Both the position numbers and the translations under genes were made by a program. The notes beneath the pieces are model-generated. The model ran no database searches and was not told the DNA's origin. It saw nothing but the letters and a program-made list of their open reading frames with translations. This document shows, piece by piece, positions 1 to 13,443 of a DNA stretch of 64,000 nt (within the stretch, counting starts at the first letter, position 1; the number at the start of each line of letters is the position of its first letter). The stretch is from the NCBI GenBank assembly GCA_026874595.1, contig CM049314.1:3871318-3935317 (forward strand), given 5' to 3'. Source of the stretch: Sipunculus nudus. Its lineage: Eukaryota > Annelida > Sipuncula > Golfingiida > Sipunculidae.

Positions 1-366
1 CCTGGTCATAGTCAGCAGCGTCTTCTACTGAAAGCTATGTATAAATTTATTTGGACTTGCCAGTCAATACACTTTGTAATAGCAAAGTCCCATTTTCCTT
101 AGACCATTCTAAATTTCCAGCTACCTTCTCAAGGTGTAAAAAAATATTGACCAACCTCTTTTTTCTTGAAAAGATGTGACAAGTCTAATGTGTTTAGTAA
201 CATCAAAACTGTGAGTTGGGGCAGGATGTAGACCATGTTCTACTTTAAGTCCTTCTAACTCTAGTCGTTTTAACTCAATTTCTTTTTCTTTTTGTTTTTC
301 TATTTCTAACTGTTTTAATGCTAGCTGATGTTGCACTTCTAACTTTTTTAATTCTAACTGTATCAA
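1..366 (-). mobile_element. LTR-retrotransposon gag fragment, truncated by window edge
   Basis: The minus strand reads a charged Glu/Lys/Leu-rich coiled coil (81-codon open frame), then a segment with FDVTKHIRLV and, after a one-base frame change near 160, HLEKVAGNLEW and LLLQSVLTGK. This order (coiled coil, FDV-KxIRLVPPF-type segment, HFEKVA, LLQSVLxGK) is what I know from SCAN-like capsid domains of gypsy-type elements in molluscs and fish. The frame change and a stop codon near the left edge show the copy is decayed. The element continues to the left of base 1, so protease and reverse transcriptase cannot be seen. The LTR-like segment to its right lies upstream of it, as expected. I am fairly sure of the class and less sure of the family. 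Confidence 0.6.
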
Positions 367-589
367 TTTTGTTATGGAGATAAAAAAAAAATGGATTCCG
401 CAACACTGGGCAGCGTGAAATGTCTAGGGGAATGAAGAAAGAAGTCATTTTTTTTGTTAACAAACTATTATAATTTATTCTAAGAACAATCCTAACATAA
501 CAAAACACTAAATCAATAATATTACACACTATAACAACAATAAAAATTTATAGTGCCAGAGTGACCGGATCCTAGGCTTTGATTTCTTG

Positions 590-1230
590 ATACCACCGTT
601 TCACAGCTGAAAAGGAGCCCTTTAACATAAATATTCCAGATGAACAGTTCATGTAAATTTTCTTAGAGAATAGTCCGATTTAATCGCGAAAACAATTTGT
701 TGTAATCCCAAAGTAAAGTTCTGGTAATAATCCGAAAGGCAAACTGAGGAAATTCCATATAAAATCTGTTATAAGTCCGAAGAATATCTGTAAGTTCTGC
801 AATTATCGGAAAGGTCCCATTATTGACGAGAGGGTCACACTGTTCCGTGTCCGCTGGTATTTTTTCTTCTCTCTTCCGGCTCTAAACTCAGCCCTTATTT
901 ATTGCTTTATAGAAGCCCAGATACTCCCATATATACGAGCATTCCAAAGAACATAACAATACACACGCGCCCACAGCGGATGGACAGACCCGAACCATCT
1001 AGAACACAAAGAACGCTGTGTCTCCACTCAACAATACACGTGTGCCCACAGCGCCTGAACGGACCCGAACCATCTGGACTTCACTGAGTACTGTTAACAC
1101 TCTGCGAGATTTCAACAAGTGCGGCTCCCACAGCAGCGCACAAGGTCTGCGCTTAACACGAATCAGAATGCCTAGCACATGCCAAGTTATGAAATATCCC
1201 GCGCATAATGAAAACAGATACCTGTAACAC
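590..1230 (-). mobile_element. Putative 5' LTR of the gag-bearing retroelement
   Basis: On the minus strand this segment starts TGTTACAGG at 1230. It contains TATAAAGC (902-911, read in reverse) overlapping an AATAAA signal (about 896-901), the usual LTR arrangement of promoter and polyadenylation signal. It ends just before GGTATCAAGAAATC (about 578-592), which resembles the primer-binding region that follows the LTR in SCAN-gag gypsy elements. The gag fragment then follows at 366. The second LTR lies outside the window, so the boundaries are not confirmed by comparison. Confidence 0.4.
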
Positions 1231-1299
1231 TATATTGTAGCAACCATAGACATGAAAAGCCTTCTGTGTAGGAACGTTTTTGGTTATCATGAAAAATAT

Positions 1300-1650
1300 T
1301 AGGTTGAGGTGGCCGAGCATACGGGCTGTGGTGATTTGGGCAATTACAATTTATTTGTTTTTTCTTCGAAATAGCTAATAGTTGCGAGATATTTTGTAAG
1401 ATATAAATGTTAGAGTTAGAGCAGTAGATAGGACTTTTATGAAACCAAATATTTTGTTAGATTGTATGTTGGATTATAATTACTTATTAGGCGAATGGAA
1501 CACAAGTTTCGTGCTATCACCCATATGTAATTTGTTTCATTAATAGGTTACCGTTCAACAAGATTATTGTTATTTACGGTAACTCAAATCTCCGTGCCAT
1601 CTAATATTAAAACTTAGTTAGGATACAATCGATTCCGTTTAATTAAATGT
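1300..1650. repeat. Interspersed repeat shared with 21395-22425
   Basis: Ordered blocks of similarity are shared with the second locus: GGCCGAGCATACGGGCT versus GCTGAGCGTATGGGCT, CTTCGAAA, GATAGGACTTTTAT, ATTTACGGTAACT, GCCATCTA, and the following TTAAATGT stretch. No coding potential is visible. The second copy is about 670 bp longer because of an internal insertion. I do not recognise the family. Confidence 0.5.
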
Positions 1651-1914
1651 CGTATTTGTCACCCGATATTCATATAACATATAAGTTCAAATGAACGGTG
1701 TTTCAAGGTTTTATCGGTCACTATAATACTGTTTATTGGTATCGGATGGCTTTTAATGAGTTTTCAATTCTTTTAATGATGCTTCAATTCTTTTAATGAT
1801 GTATCAATTCATTAGTTTATTTAGATTTTTATTTATGATTTGTACACTGTCTATGGATACAAATTTACTGTATTTTACCTGTTTGCATGTGTCATTTATA
1901 AAAAAAACCATGTT

Positions 1915-2385
1915 GCTGCAAACGGCTGACAGCTTACCGATCACGTAAATATATCAAAGGTTTCCACAGGTTTAAAACGATTTCTAAATAATTTTGATTT
2001 ATCATAAAAGTTTTATTTGTTTCAACTAAAGAAATAGCGAATTACTGTGCATTTATCTGTTCGTGTATGTTTTCCATTAATACTTCTATGTTTCTGCAAA
2101 AAATGACTGACAGCTTAACGATCACGTCGATGTGTCAAAGGTCACGAGGTTTAGCATGATTCCTAAACCATCTTGGTTTTTATAACAAGTATTGTGTTTT
2201 TTTTTTATTCAAGAAATAATAACTACATGTTTCCTGTTCGTATGTGATTATAAACGTTCCTGGAAAACCTTTCCTTCAGCAAGCGATCGTTTCTACTCTA
2301 TAAAAAAAAATTGTGTGCACAATCCTACGCAGTGTGAATGTCCAGCTGCATGGCGATCACGCTAATGTGTCAAAGGTCAATAATT
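1915..2385. repeat. Degenerate three-unit tandem repeat
   Basis: Three imperfect copies of a motif of the form TGACAGCTTAcCGATCACGT, followed by a TGTCAAAGGT block, occur near 1927, 2107 and 2350. Each is followed by similar TTTCTAAA, TTTATAA and (T)n-TTC stretches. The period is irregular, about 180 to 245 bp. No open frame spans the units. Confidence 0.5.
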
Positions 2386-3433
2386 TGAGATGTTACATCA
2401 GGCAAGTAAAATACAGATTCATACTTCGAATAAGCTAGAAAAACAAATAACAAATCGATACTGTTTTCTGTTCAAATTTTAATTTTAGAAACTCAGACCA
2501 TTATAGTTCGATCGAAATCAAAACCAAAACCGAGATCAAAAGCAGGAGCTCTTGGCGCGAAAAAAACTGCAAAACCATGCTACAATGTAAATATTGCCTT
2601 ACAAGCTAAAGATACTTATCCCTTGAAAAGTCTGATTTCGAAATTATAAAACATTTTAAACATTTAAATTATTAAATGCTCATTCTCACTCGAAATAAGA
2701 TATTCTGTATTCTTATGGAGTTTTAAATCGCATCACATGAAATATCTATTTTGAACTGAGAATCATGGTGTACATGTACGAATATAACTTTCATACGATA
2801 AGGCTTTGTCACTGGCTGTACATTAAAGTGTTGGTGACGTTTTAATAAATCATACATATAATATGATAATAAGGCGGAAAGTGATTAAGATACGCGTTGG
2901 AGGATCAAAGGATATGTCTTATCTAAATGAGTGCAGACTTGATTTTCTAGTATGTAATTTATGATGGAAAGAATGGCATGTCTCTTACATATACATAAAA
3001 CCAATTACCTTATCGTAATTATTTTTCAGTTCCCCGATCTTAAAGGACGCTTGGCCAATTATAGATACACAGGGCTGCCACAACTCTCCTTCCTTTAGGT
3101 ATTTTAAACATCCATAGCAATAAATAGCGTCTTTCTAAATTTATTGTGGATCGCTTGGATATATTTCAATATTCAATAGATACAATTTGTTTAATAAATA
3201 TACTATAGCGACGAACCGTTATGTAATTTTTGCCGTCGAATCGTGAAAGTTTGTGTAGAATTAAATATTGCATATTTAATGGCATATTTTGATAAAGATG
3301 AATTGAGATCACAAAACAATTATATCATTTACCTGTGAAAAAACTCCTGTCGAAATGCATGACTGCAGAGGTCATATGACATATAGGACCACTGATATGT
3401 AAATAATAATATCGCTCATCAATGAGTTCTTAA
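2386..3433. other. AT-rich 3' flank of transporter copy A, no gene seen
   Basis: About 1 kb of AT-rich sequence downstream of the stop codon of copy A. No open frame of note, no splice-site-flanked exon and no recognisable repeat was found. Confidence 0.5.
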
Positions 3434-3711
3434 TCAAACTTCGACATCCATCGTCAAGTCTTCTACCTGTTTCTCTGGTGCCTTTTGCCACCTCTGTAGA
3501 ATATACGTCCACATACTACAGCACCCGCCAACGATCTGAACGGCCCCGAACACGAGGAAAGGACTGGCGTAATCACCTGTGACGTCAACGATCCAGCCTT
3601 AAAATAAATACATTTAATCAACAATAATCAGATTATTTCAAAGTAAAATATATCACCCGAAATAATATAAGTAAACTATGAACAAAGAAGGCAAATCTTA
3701 AAAATTCATTT

Positions 3712-3930
3712 TTAGCTCAGCTGACTACAAGTCATCTGGGCTATAATTGTGGTTCATTGTCCGTCGTCCGTCCGTCGTGCCGTCCGTCCGTCCGTTAGAA
3801 TGGCACGTTTTGAAACCATTAGACCAACGAACCCAAAATTCGTAAACTTTTAGATGCGCCCAACATTTCCTACCAAACTAAAAACCTGGTCACTGTGACT
3901 TTGTTCTTTCAGAGTTTAAGGAAAAACAAA
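3712..3930. repeat. End of a TTTTTAGCTCAGCTGAC-type interspersed repeat
   Basis: Begins TTTTTAGCTCAGCTGACTA, followed by CATTGTCCGTC and a CCGTCCGT-rich stretch. The same end occurs in opposite orientation at about 37190-37290. It lies in intron 4 of pseudogene A. This terminus is common in bivalve genomes to my knowledge; the family name is not certain. Confidence 0.55.
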
Positions 3931-4025
3931 ATTCCATTGAAAACCTAGAGAACAAGCGAGTATGCATAAAGTAGCGATGTTCTAATATTTCAAAATTTGC
4001 TATTGCTTTCTTTTATTTTCGAGAA

Positions 4026-4126
<101 letters not shown>

Positions 4127-5744
4127 CACTTAAATGTACACCAGGATATGGGCTGCGAACTAGTGTGACATATACTAAACATTTGCAATGTCAGTTCATT
4201 TTTATTTTTAACAAAATCGTTACTATGTCCAAATATCTCTTTTATTAAGGAATGGGCAAACAAAACTGACACAGTTTATACAAGGCCAAAAAAAATACAT
4301 TTAGGTGGGAATTTGAAAAGTCCATCAATTGATTTTATACTATTCAGACATGAAACTAAATGATAAATATATATATATATATGTTTTTAGTCCCCCCCCC
4401 ACCCCATTTTGTAGTCGACCCCTGGTATACAGGATATTATTAATAGTCTGAATTTTTCTAAATTTTACCGGCAAATAGCGGTGCCAAAAGACCCGTCACT
4501 CCTATACAGAACATATAGAGACCTGTCCCTGTGGTTAGTTTTCAAGCGAAATTAAATCTCCAAGGATAGTGGTTTCCAAGGTTTATGCCCTATAAAAGAA
4601 AAATATTATGTAACTTTCCTTTATGATTAAAATGAGGTAGTTTTGCCTCAAAATGGACATTAGTTTTTAATACCATGATAAGACAAATACAGAACCTATG
4701 TATGCGTGCAGTTTTATAACAGGTCGTGCCCGGCGGCACGCATGGAGGGAACACCTCCCCCATGCCGAATGTTGTCCAGATTGCTTTTCGGAACATCAAT
4801 GGATTTTAAGGAATTCGAAAAGAGCCGAATTATTGTGGAATGATACATGTTTTGAGTAAAGCATTGCCTTCTTAGAACGTTTGATTTAATATTACGCAAA
4901 AGAAAATACCAGATCATTTAACAATCCAAGTTCTTCATTCAAAACAAAATATGAATGTAACATCTTAAACTTTTTGTTTGTTATAAACATCAACAAGCAA
5001 TAAATGTGATAGCTAATAATGAGAGAGCCAACCTCAAATCACTCAAGTGACCTCAACCATACAGTTCAGGTAGGTTTAGTTTACAGTCATTTGCCTTTTG
5101 TAAGTGCCATTAAAATGGTTGCGAATTCTTATATGCATGGGAGGAAACGTTAAAGAACAAGAAGATGAAGCCTAGACTGCCAGCGAGGATAGCAGCTGCT
5201 GCATGGACAAACGTCCGTTGAACGCTAATTCTGTCCCCAATACAGCCTATCACAGGTCTCAAAGTACCGCTACATGCTCCAATTATGGTAATTAGTGTAG
5301 CGGCCTCTAACTCATCAGGACCAGCCGCCAAGGCACGGGCAGGCATCAAGATGAAGGGTCTCACATGTGCTGCAAATACTTACGAATCTGCTACTATATA
5401 TATTGATGTTTTTTTATCTTTCAACATATCGACGTCAAATGTATTTAATGTAATCTTATACCAAGGTATAGATTCTGTGTCTTTGTCACTTTTTTGTCGT
5501 AATTTCTGTTTCTTCCACCACTGGTTGTGGTTTTAGTAAGGCCCCGACTAGTACACTGTTAAACTGGATGCCGCTCAGTATTATCAATGCTCCTCTCCAG
5601 CCGTATGTATCGATAAGAAACCGGGTCAGCGGTGGTGAAGCTATGGCCAGCGACCGACGTTTATCAAAATACTCCGACAAAGCCACAATTCCTCCTACTC
5701 CATGTAAAAACTGGGTGTATTTTAAAGGGGCATAATCAGGAGCA

Positions 5745-6215
5745 ATATTATGCCTATTCTTTCACACTATCAGTTCAGTTTTGCTTTATACAAAAGTTTC
5801 CCAGCAGAACTATCCCAGCACACAGTCTCATTTCCTCGCACACGGCTGTTTAACGCCTTGTTATGGCTCTGCGTGATGGTAAGCAGAGTCCACGTGTGTC
5901 TGTTTACCATAACAAGGCCGCGTGACTGGATGTCCGATTAAGAGGGGCAATACGTGGTGTTTTAGCCAGCGGGAACATGTATTATATTTTTTTGGGCCAA
6001 GCCAGTCAGGGCATCTCCTGATTGACCCGTGTTGTGGCTCCGCGCTGGACACGGCCCAACGCACTGTGTTTATGTTGACACCTGCTATCGCGCCCGGTCC
6101 ACTGTTTTTAACATTCGTTTACAGGAGTAAGCAAACGGATTCAAGGCAACATTTTGGCAGGTACAGATTTATTTTAAAGGGAAGAAGCTTTTTCTCGTGT
6201 TAACTCAACATGCTT
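5745..6215. other. GC-richer insertion in intron 2 of copy A, unclassified
   Basis: This block is visibly richer in GC and CpG than the surrounding AT-rich intron. It contains an imperfect hairpin (CCTTGTTATGG near 5857 pairs with CCATAACAAGG near 5907). It is probably an inserted repeat, but no terminal repeats or domains were recognised. Small open frames on both strands have no recognisable motif. Confidence 0.3.
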
Positions 6216-8030
6216 TATAGGTGATTGGGTCCCTTTAATGTGCAGCTAAGCCCCATTTATACAGTTATAGATGTAAAATGTGCAGTAATTTTGGATTTGT
6301 GCAGTTCTAAAAATCAAGTAAATAATTCATTCATATCGATCACTCGATCATATTGAGGCTTAATACCATGAACATGACTCTGGTATAAATTTGCAAACAT
6401 TCTGTTACGTGTTTTGTAAAAAAAATGCACTTTTTCAGATTATTGTTATAAGATGATAATTAATTTCGTGTTCCAATTATGTTAAAATGTCACGTATTTT
6501 ATTTAAGAATTATGGGGACAATCATATTTGATCAAGAGGCTTGTGGTGGTGGTATTTTCTGTTGACGTTAAACTAGATGCACCTCAAATTACCGCATTGC
6601 TTCACATGCACTTGACGTCACTTGAAATGAAAAGACATTCACTGTAGTACACTGTCAGTACCGATGACTTGCATTCACGTCGTTTATTACGAATCCCCCT
6701 TGTATTTAAAGATATCTTTTATTGATCAGGCTCCCGAGATGCTTAAAACCATTCCTTCTATAATCACATTGCTACATGTAATTGGATAACATATTAATTG
6801 AAGCAGAGAAATTCGAAAAGAGGTAATCCCAACCTGGTAGCACTCCATTGAAGATGTATGTAAACATAATGTCGGAAGAAAAACTGGCAGCAAAGAACCC
6901 TGCACCAGTGAGAAGACTTCCACCCACAACGACGATACGGGAGGCGAACCTCTTCACAAAAGGACCCAGGACAGTACCTTCACAAAAAATAAGTAAAATA
7001 TATTCACAAGTTCAGCGATAAATCGGGTATGCTGTTACCTAAGGAAGTGGTCTCTACTGTAAGTATTATTACTTAAATTTTAAACGTTCCCTCAACAATA
7101 TCCCTGCGTATTTACCATTCACATGCACTTTTGTAATGTATATAGTCCTTAAGTATGCGTCATCCCATTTCATTTCTGACTGACAGATTTTTTATAAATT
7201 TAATAGCTTCTTATAGCATAAGTTACACTTTCCGGTCAAACATTTCGGCAACAAAGTAAGCTCAAGTATTTTAATGTCTAAACGTGATGAAATACTAGTT
7301 TATATCTGTAATTTGTAGCAACACTTCTGGTTAAATGTGTGCTTTGGTTGTATACTACACGACCAATTGTGTTCTCTTATTAACCATATAGAAGAGGGTT
7401 TATAAAAAAGTGATGGTTTAAAAACAAACCGCCCTTACGGGCGATCGTTTTTTTTTTTACGTATGAGATGCGAGAAGCAGTTGTGATCATATTGTTTTAA
7501 ATAATAACGAAAAGATAAAGGTACTATTATATTTGTTTACCGATAAGACCGCTGATTCCAACGCTGAGTGACTTCGGCACGGTGGCAGACGCTGTGGTGA
7601 CCCGGAAGTAATCCACGAATTCTGGGAGCAATATGCCACACGATACCAATCGTCCACAAAATACAAATTCAGACCGCTGCCAGAAGTACAAACCAGGAGT
7701 AACCGGTGTCCACCGTGCGCCCTGCGTGGCCCGTCATTGTTGAAAGAAATCTGCATAATCAACAGGTCATAGTACCGAAATTCATAGGTCAGAGTGCAGG
7801 AGTTACACACTAAATCTTGTATGTATTGTTTTACGAACTCCCGTCCACCTGTGTGATGTTTCTTCCTTTAAAAACACGACATATACCGGTGCCGGATTTA
7901 TGACAGAAATAAAACACCTACCTCCAACAATTTTGAAGATACCCCACTGATTAAATGTACAAGGATACGATCTACTTATCCAAATATTTAAGATTGTATG
8001 ACAACAGTGAAGACCAACGGCCAAATGCAC

Positions 8031-9485
8031 ATATAATTACGTTCTACAGTTGCTAGGTGATGCCATATAAACACTAAATAATCCATTTAATTAAAATCAC
8101 CGCATTAATTTGAAATAAACAAATTGTGATATATCAGGTGATGGGATGAGCCACGAAAGTCACAAACGATTACAACAATCAGAACTTAGAAATAAAACTT
8201 TGACAAAAGCCTGTAAATGAATATAGTACTCTTCATCCAAAAACTGTATTTATCATCCATTATACAATTGTCTGACTTAAAACAGTTAGAATCAGAAAAC
8301 AGAATCAAGAAAATAAAATGTAACACATTAAACAGAAAAAAAGCTTTAAAGAATTGTTTTAGCCCAAAACAGATGGACTGTTGCTATATGGTTATACGGT
8401 AAATAGAGAATGTGTATTCAGAGGGGGAAACACCGCTCTCGCCCAATCATGAGGATGCTACATAAACTAGAAAATGTCCAGAGGAATAGATTCTCCGCCA
8501 GACGGGAACGTGAGAAATGTGTACACACTTCTTCGTCTCAGAACCGGGTACCAAAAATCGGTCATCATTATCAAATACGTCATTTCGCATCAGTATCTCA
8601 GTATCATTTTGTGATAATTCATTGAAATACAGAAAGTTTCAGAATTTTATATTAATTACTTCCTCCCTGTATCATCATCGTAGTAGAACAGATAACTTCA
8701 CCAAAGGCAACTATGATTCACACTACTGGACCAGATAACGATCACGGAGACCCACACAGTGACTAGGAGGGTCAGGCACTGCCCGTTTCCGTATGTAAAC
8801 TGGAATTTCCGTATTGTTACTTATAAACAGAACCGATCGTTCCAACTAACGCAAAACTCTTTTGTCTGCAGAGGCTGTATAAATATTTTAAAACTCCAGA
8901 CCTTGAAATTACAACATACGTTTAAAGAATGATCACATATAGAATTTCGTTCAGCCGTGGCAGATATTATTCCTATGTTTAAACCAGGTGCAGCTACACA
9001 AGCTTTACAGGTACAGTGGGCCGACTGCCGTGCTACTTTAGTGCTGCTGATAGCAAGGTTGGCTGCTTGAGGAAAGTACGTACCTAGCTCCGCTTCCCTG
9101 ATTCAGCAGTCCGCAGGTTTATTTATATGTAAATGAGGGCGAATTCACAATAGGTAAGACATTATGGTTCAATAAACTGTCTAAATATGGCTAGGCTAGA
9201 GAAAAATGAGGCACGTACTAACAATATATGTATCAAATAAGATAGAAGACAACCTATTAACATTTTAATCACCAGATTTAGGCGTCGGGCGTTCCTAAAT
9301 TTGATCGTAATAAAAATTTAATAAAAAAAAATTTAATAAAGCGTTAAATCCACCAGATATGGTGTCCTAAACGCTGTACATGACTAAAAAGTGAAAAAAT
9401 GGTTAGATATTTCTTGAGTAAGCAATGAATAAAATGAATAAATATAAGCATTACAAAATGAAGTTTTAAAAAAAAATAAAAAAGG
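8031..9485. other. Intergenic stretch, no gene recognised
   Basis: AT-rich DNA upstream of pseudogene A. Short open frames (for example 8410-8625 plus) have no motif, splice context or compositional support. No TATA/donor pair as clear as those of copies B and C was found for copy A. Confidence 0.4.
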
Positions 9486-10378
9486 TTCCAAGAATTCATA
9501 TCACAGAAGTTCATCGACTATAATATCCGGAAAACTGTTTGAACAAATGGGTTTTAAGATGAGATTTAAAAGCTGACAGACTGGATAGTGTTCGCAGGTA
9601 CTGCGGAAATTCATTCAAAAATTTAGGACCAGCTACAACGGAAGCTCTTATGCATACAGTCCATGACCTTGTGAATGTAACAGCTGAGAATTGCAACGGA
9701 TTCAGAATATGGCGGCGCGCATTGTAACTTTTAGGAGTAAATCTCCATGCCCCATGCTCTTCGTTGGCTGCTAGTGTATCAGAGGATAAACTTTAAAGTT
9801 CCGGTCCTTGTATTTAAGGCAAAACCCAATTGGCTCCGTACTATCTGCAGAAGCTCATTCAGCCGTATCACCAGACTCGTTAGCTTCACTCCTCCTGCTA
9901 GGATCTCTTAGCTATTTCTGTATCAGTACAGTAGGAAGCCTACAAAGGAGTGTATTACAGTAGTGTAGCTTAGAAGTGATAAAGGCATGAACCTACTTAT
10001 CTGCAACATCTTGATTAAGTTACCTTCTAATCTTGCCGATGTTATAAATATGAAAATACGCCATACGACATACACTATTGATATCAGCCTCCATACCAGC
10101 ATTTGAGGCAATAATCACACCAATGTTCCCGACTACTGATCTTGCTGTAACGTCATGGTCTCCCATATGTAAAGCAGGACAGCTGAGCCTCTTCGAGATA
10201 TGCTTAGAAGATATTAACAGGACGTCTGTCTTTTTATCATTCATTTTTAAACTCTTGAGGTTCATCCATTGGCGAACTGAGAATATGCACTTGTCAACTT
10301 CTTGAATTTTCCTGTTCATGTCCTCGTGTTTGAAGATGACATAGAGCTAAGTGTCATCTGCATAAGAATAATAGCTCA
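9486..10378 (-). mobile_element. Non-LTR retrotransposon, 3' half of reverse transcriptase
   Basis: On the minus strand, after a YADDT motif (10353-10364, the catalytic Asp pair of reverse transcriptases), the frame reads LYVIFKHEDMNRKI, then QWMNLKSLKMNDKKTDVLLI, HISKRL, and CRMAYFHIYNIGKIRR. Further on come AGPKFLNEFPQYLRTL and FKSHLKTHLFKQF, the usual C-terminal tail. These are the motifs of Jockey/CR1-group LINE polymerases in order. Stops and frame shifts occur, so it is dead. The upstream half of the same polymerase lies at 15489-15760, separated by the 5.1-kb insertion. Confidence 0.85.
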
Positions 10379-10483
10379 ATGATGGAACTTCCGGTATGAC
10401 TGCCGAGTAGGGAAGACACGTTTCACGTGGGGCTCTGCATTGTACTTTATTGTGCTACATGTCCACAGTGCTGAACTGCTAAT

Positions 10484-11391
10484 ATGTCTACCAGAAACAA
10501 GGGGAAATCAGGTACAGACAACCTGGAACCTTATATGACGAAAAAAAGATACGCGAAGTAAGAAAGCCGATATTGAATATGCTGAAGATGGCCCCTCGGA
10601 CGTAAAGGCCATAGGGAGTACAAGACATGGAGACCCTCGTAAAGGATAGCCAGAAACAGTTTTCAGAACAGATAAGTTCATTTCAGTCTCAGATATCTCT
10701 AGCTTAAAATAATCTGGCTGAAGATAACTAACAACTGATAGCGAGTGTCAGTAATTAGAGAGAAGCTCAGAGAATATGAATACAACCTTTAAAACATGCA
10801 CCAGTGTAATGAAACCTCTAAAACTGATACTGAAAAACTGAAAGAAGAAATAAAGATTCTGATTGAAGACAGTAAAATAAAAGAAGTAGAGATAAAATCT
10901 TTGCGATCTACACTAGAATTGGAGATAAATAAACAAGAAATATATCTGAGAGTGTGGAACTATATATTAATTGGAATGAAAGTGGTAGCAGGGAATAAAA
11001 ATTGTAAAGAAAAATTTGCTAAACTTATTGAAGAAAAAAGAATACTAGGAAATATTTCTGCTGCTGAAATTTAGACAAAATTGAACCGGCTCATAGAGTG
11101 GGAAAACAAGGCGGGAATCCTAGACACATTGTGTTCAGGTATTACAGCAGAAAAGAGAGAAATATTCTGTACACGGGCTCCAGGTTTGTACTCAAGAACT
11201 CAAACGTCAGATTTGCGGAAGATCTTACAATGAAAGATTGGCGCCTCAAAGAACTTGCAAAACCGCAAATGCAGGCCTCTTTTAAAAATGGTCAAAAGAT
11301 CCGCTTCTGGCGAGGCAAACTTTTTATTCAAAGAAAGCAGATCCAAGTTCACCAGGGTCATGTATCCAAGAAAACATTAGCCGGTTACTAG
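10484..11391 (+). pseudogene. LINE ORF1 remnant (L1 ORF1p-like)
   Basis: Starts MSTRNKGKSGTDN, then has a long Lys/Glu/Leu coiled coil (cleanest at 10796-11074). A conserved block follows in which AHRVGKQGG, RHIVFRYYSRKERNIL and an LTMKDWRLKE segment stand in the order seen in L1-type ORF1 proteins (coiled coil, then an RNA-binding domain, then a C-terminal domain). ORF1 proteins form trimers that coat the element's RNA. Stops separate the segments, so no full protein can be made. Confidence 0.7.
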
Positions 11392-11739
11392 TTTCACCAG
11401 AGGACGACGTGGTACTATTGTGATAACCAACAAGAAAGAGACGGTTACATGAATACCTTTGACACCAGACGTCGCTACCAATCTCACGAACAGGCTTCGA
11501 GATTGGCATTTGTGGTAAACAACTCGAGTTAAGGAACCCACGAACACATAATGTGCGCTGAGCGGAGACCATGGTCACTGCGGCAAGTCGACCAAGCTAC
11601 AGAGAAGAACTTAGTGCTTTGTTTATGTTTTGTGTATACAATTCTAGACGATGTGATTGTCCTTTTGTCTCTACATTTTCTGATCGTCATTCCGCGCTAC
11701 AGAAATATTTACTAGTTTATTTCGAAGAAAGTATCATCT

Positions 11740-13394
11740 CTGATTTCTTTTCATGGCTACAAACATAAAAGGCGAGAACTTTTTCATTGGCTTCAAGGCA
11801 AAAATGACAACATAATATTGTTTCAAGAAACCCAAGCGAGCAGAATGTGGTCACACATTAATTGTCAGCAATGGCAACCGAAATGCCAGAGGAGTTGCAG
11901 TTCTGATAAAAATAATGTAGTTTAGGATATTCACCAGTTTACACTGATAGTAATGGCAGGTATATGATATTAGACCTTACAATAAATAATACAAGGTTAT
12001 CAATATGCAATGTTCACGGTCCAAATAATACGGACAAAGTTTTTTTTAACAATTTTTAGTGAGGTCGAATCATTATCAAACGAAAATCTGACCATAGGAG
12101 GAGATTGGAATGTTATATAACAACCTCTTCTCAATAAAACTACTTATGACAACAGCAAACCATCGCGTGAAGCAATAGTAGACTGGGTAGAAGAATTTCA
12201 GTTAATAGATATATGGCGCTATTGTAACCCAGATATTGGAAACTACACATGGTCAAGAAGAAAATCCAGATACACAGCCAGTAGGATAGACTACTTTTTA
12301 ATTTCATAAGGCTAAGTTGATTTCACTAATTATACAGATATAACCCATGGCTGTAAATCAAATCATAAGACTATTGATTTAGGTCTAATAAGTCGTCTAA
12401 TAAGAATGGGCCAGGTTTTTAGAAACATAATAATTCATTACTATATGATTTAGGTTATGTAAATAAAATCAAACAATGCATGATAACATCAGCCAAAGAT
12501 AATCACGAAAGTGATCCCTTATTGCTATGGGATACTATAAACATGATGAAAACGCAGAAAAACAGAATTAATGTATTCGAACAAGAGATTAAAAAAATGC
12601 AAAGTCAAGAATTTTCAGAATCCACAGACCAACAAATTGAAAATGCTCAACAAGAATTACATAGACTAGTAGGAAAAAAACGGTGCAATCATCAGAAGTA
12701 AAGCAAGATGGTGTCAAGATATAGAAAAAAACACCAAATATTTTAATGGTATAGAGAAACGGAACTACAATTACAAAGTTGTGAACAAGTAAGGGAGATA
12801 AACAATGAAATTATAACTGAACCAAAACATATATTAAAGTGCGACCTTTTTTTAAGAACCTATAGACCACAAACAGAAATTGTAATGTTAAGGAACTTGA
12901 ATCATTCATGTCAAATTGCAAAACTTCTACACAAAAGGTTTATTCTACATGGCCTGGACAATTATCAGAAAAAGAACTTTTTACAAGTTTAAAGGAAATG
13001 CCCAATAATAAATCTCCAGCTAGTGCTGGCCTTACCTCGGAATTTTTCAATTTCTTTAGGCAAACATTAAACAATACTTTATTAAATCTGTTCATCACTC
13101 CTTGCAAGTTGGCAAATTCTCTATAACACAAAAGCAAGGGATTATTAGCCTTTTTCCTAAGAAAAACCTTACTTAAAACAGATTACATATTTTTTTCAAA
13201 AAGCATTGCTAATAGATTTTAAGCAGTGATTTTTGATTTGGTCAATGAAAAAACAAAATGGATTTATTTCACGCAGATATATCGGCGAAAACATTAAAAA
13301 AATTATAGATTTTATTGAATTTGCAGATCAATGTGATAATGATGGTTTGTTGATGCTAAATGAATTTGAAAAAGCTTTTGATTTTTTGGAATAG

Positions 13395-13443
<49 letters not shown>

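Noticed and set aside
7487-7810. 107-codon minus-strand frame over exon 1 of copy A
   Set aside because: It is mostly the wrong frame of the broken exon; the transporter residues appear in two other frames.
10078-10305. Plus-strand frame opposite the reverse transcriptase C-terminal part
   Set aside because: Shadow of the minus-strand LINE polymerase.
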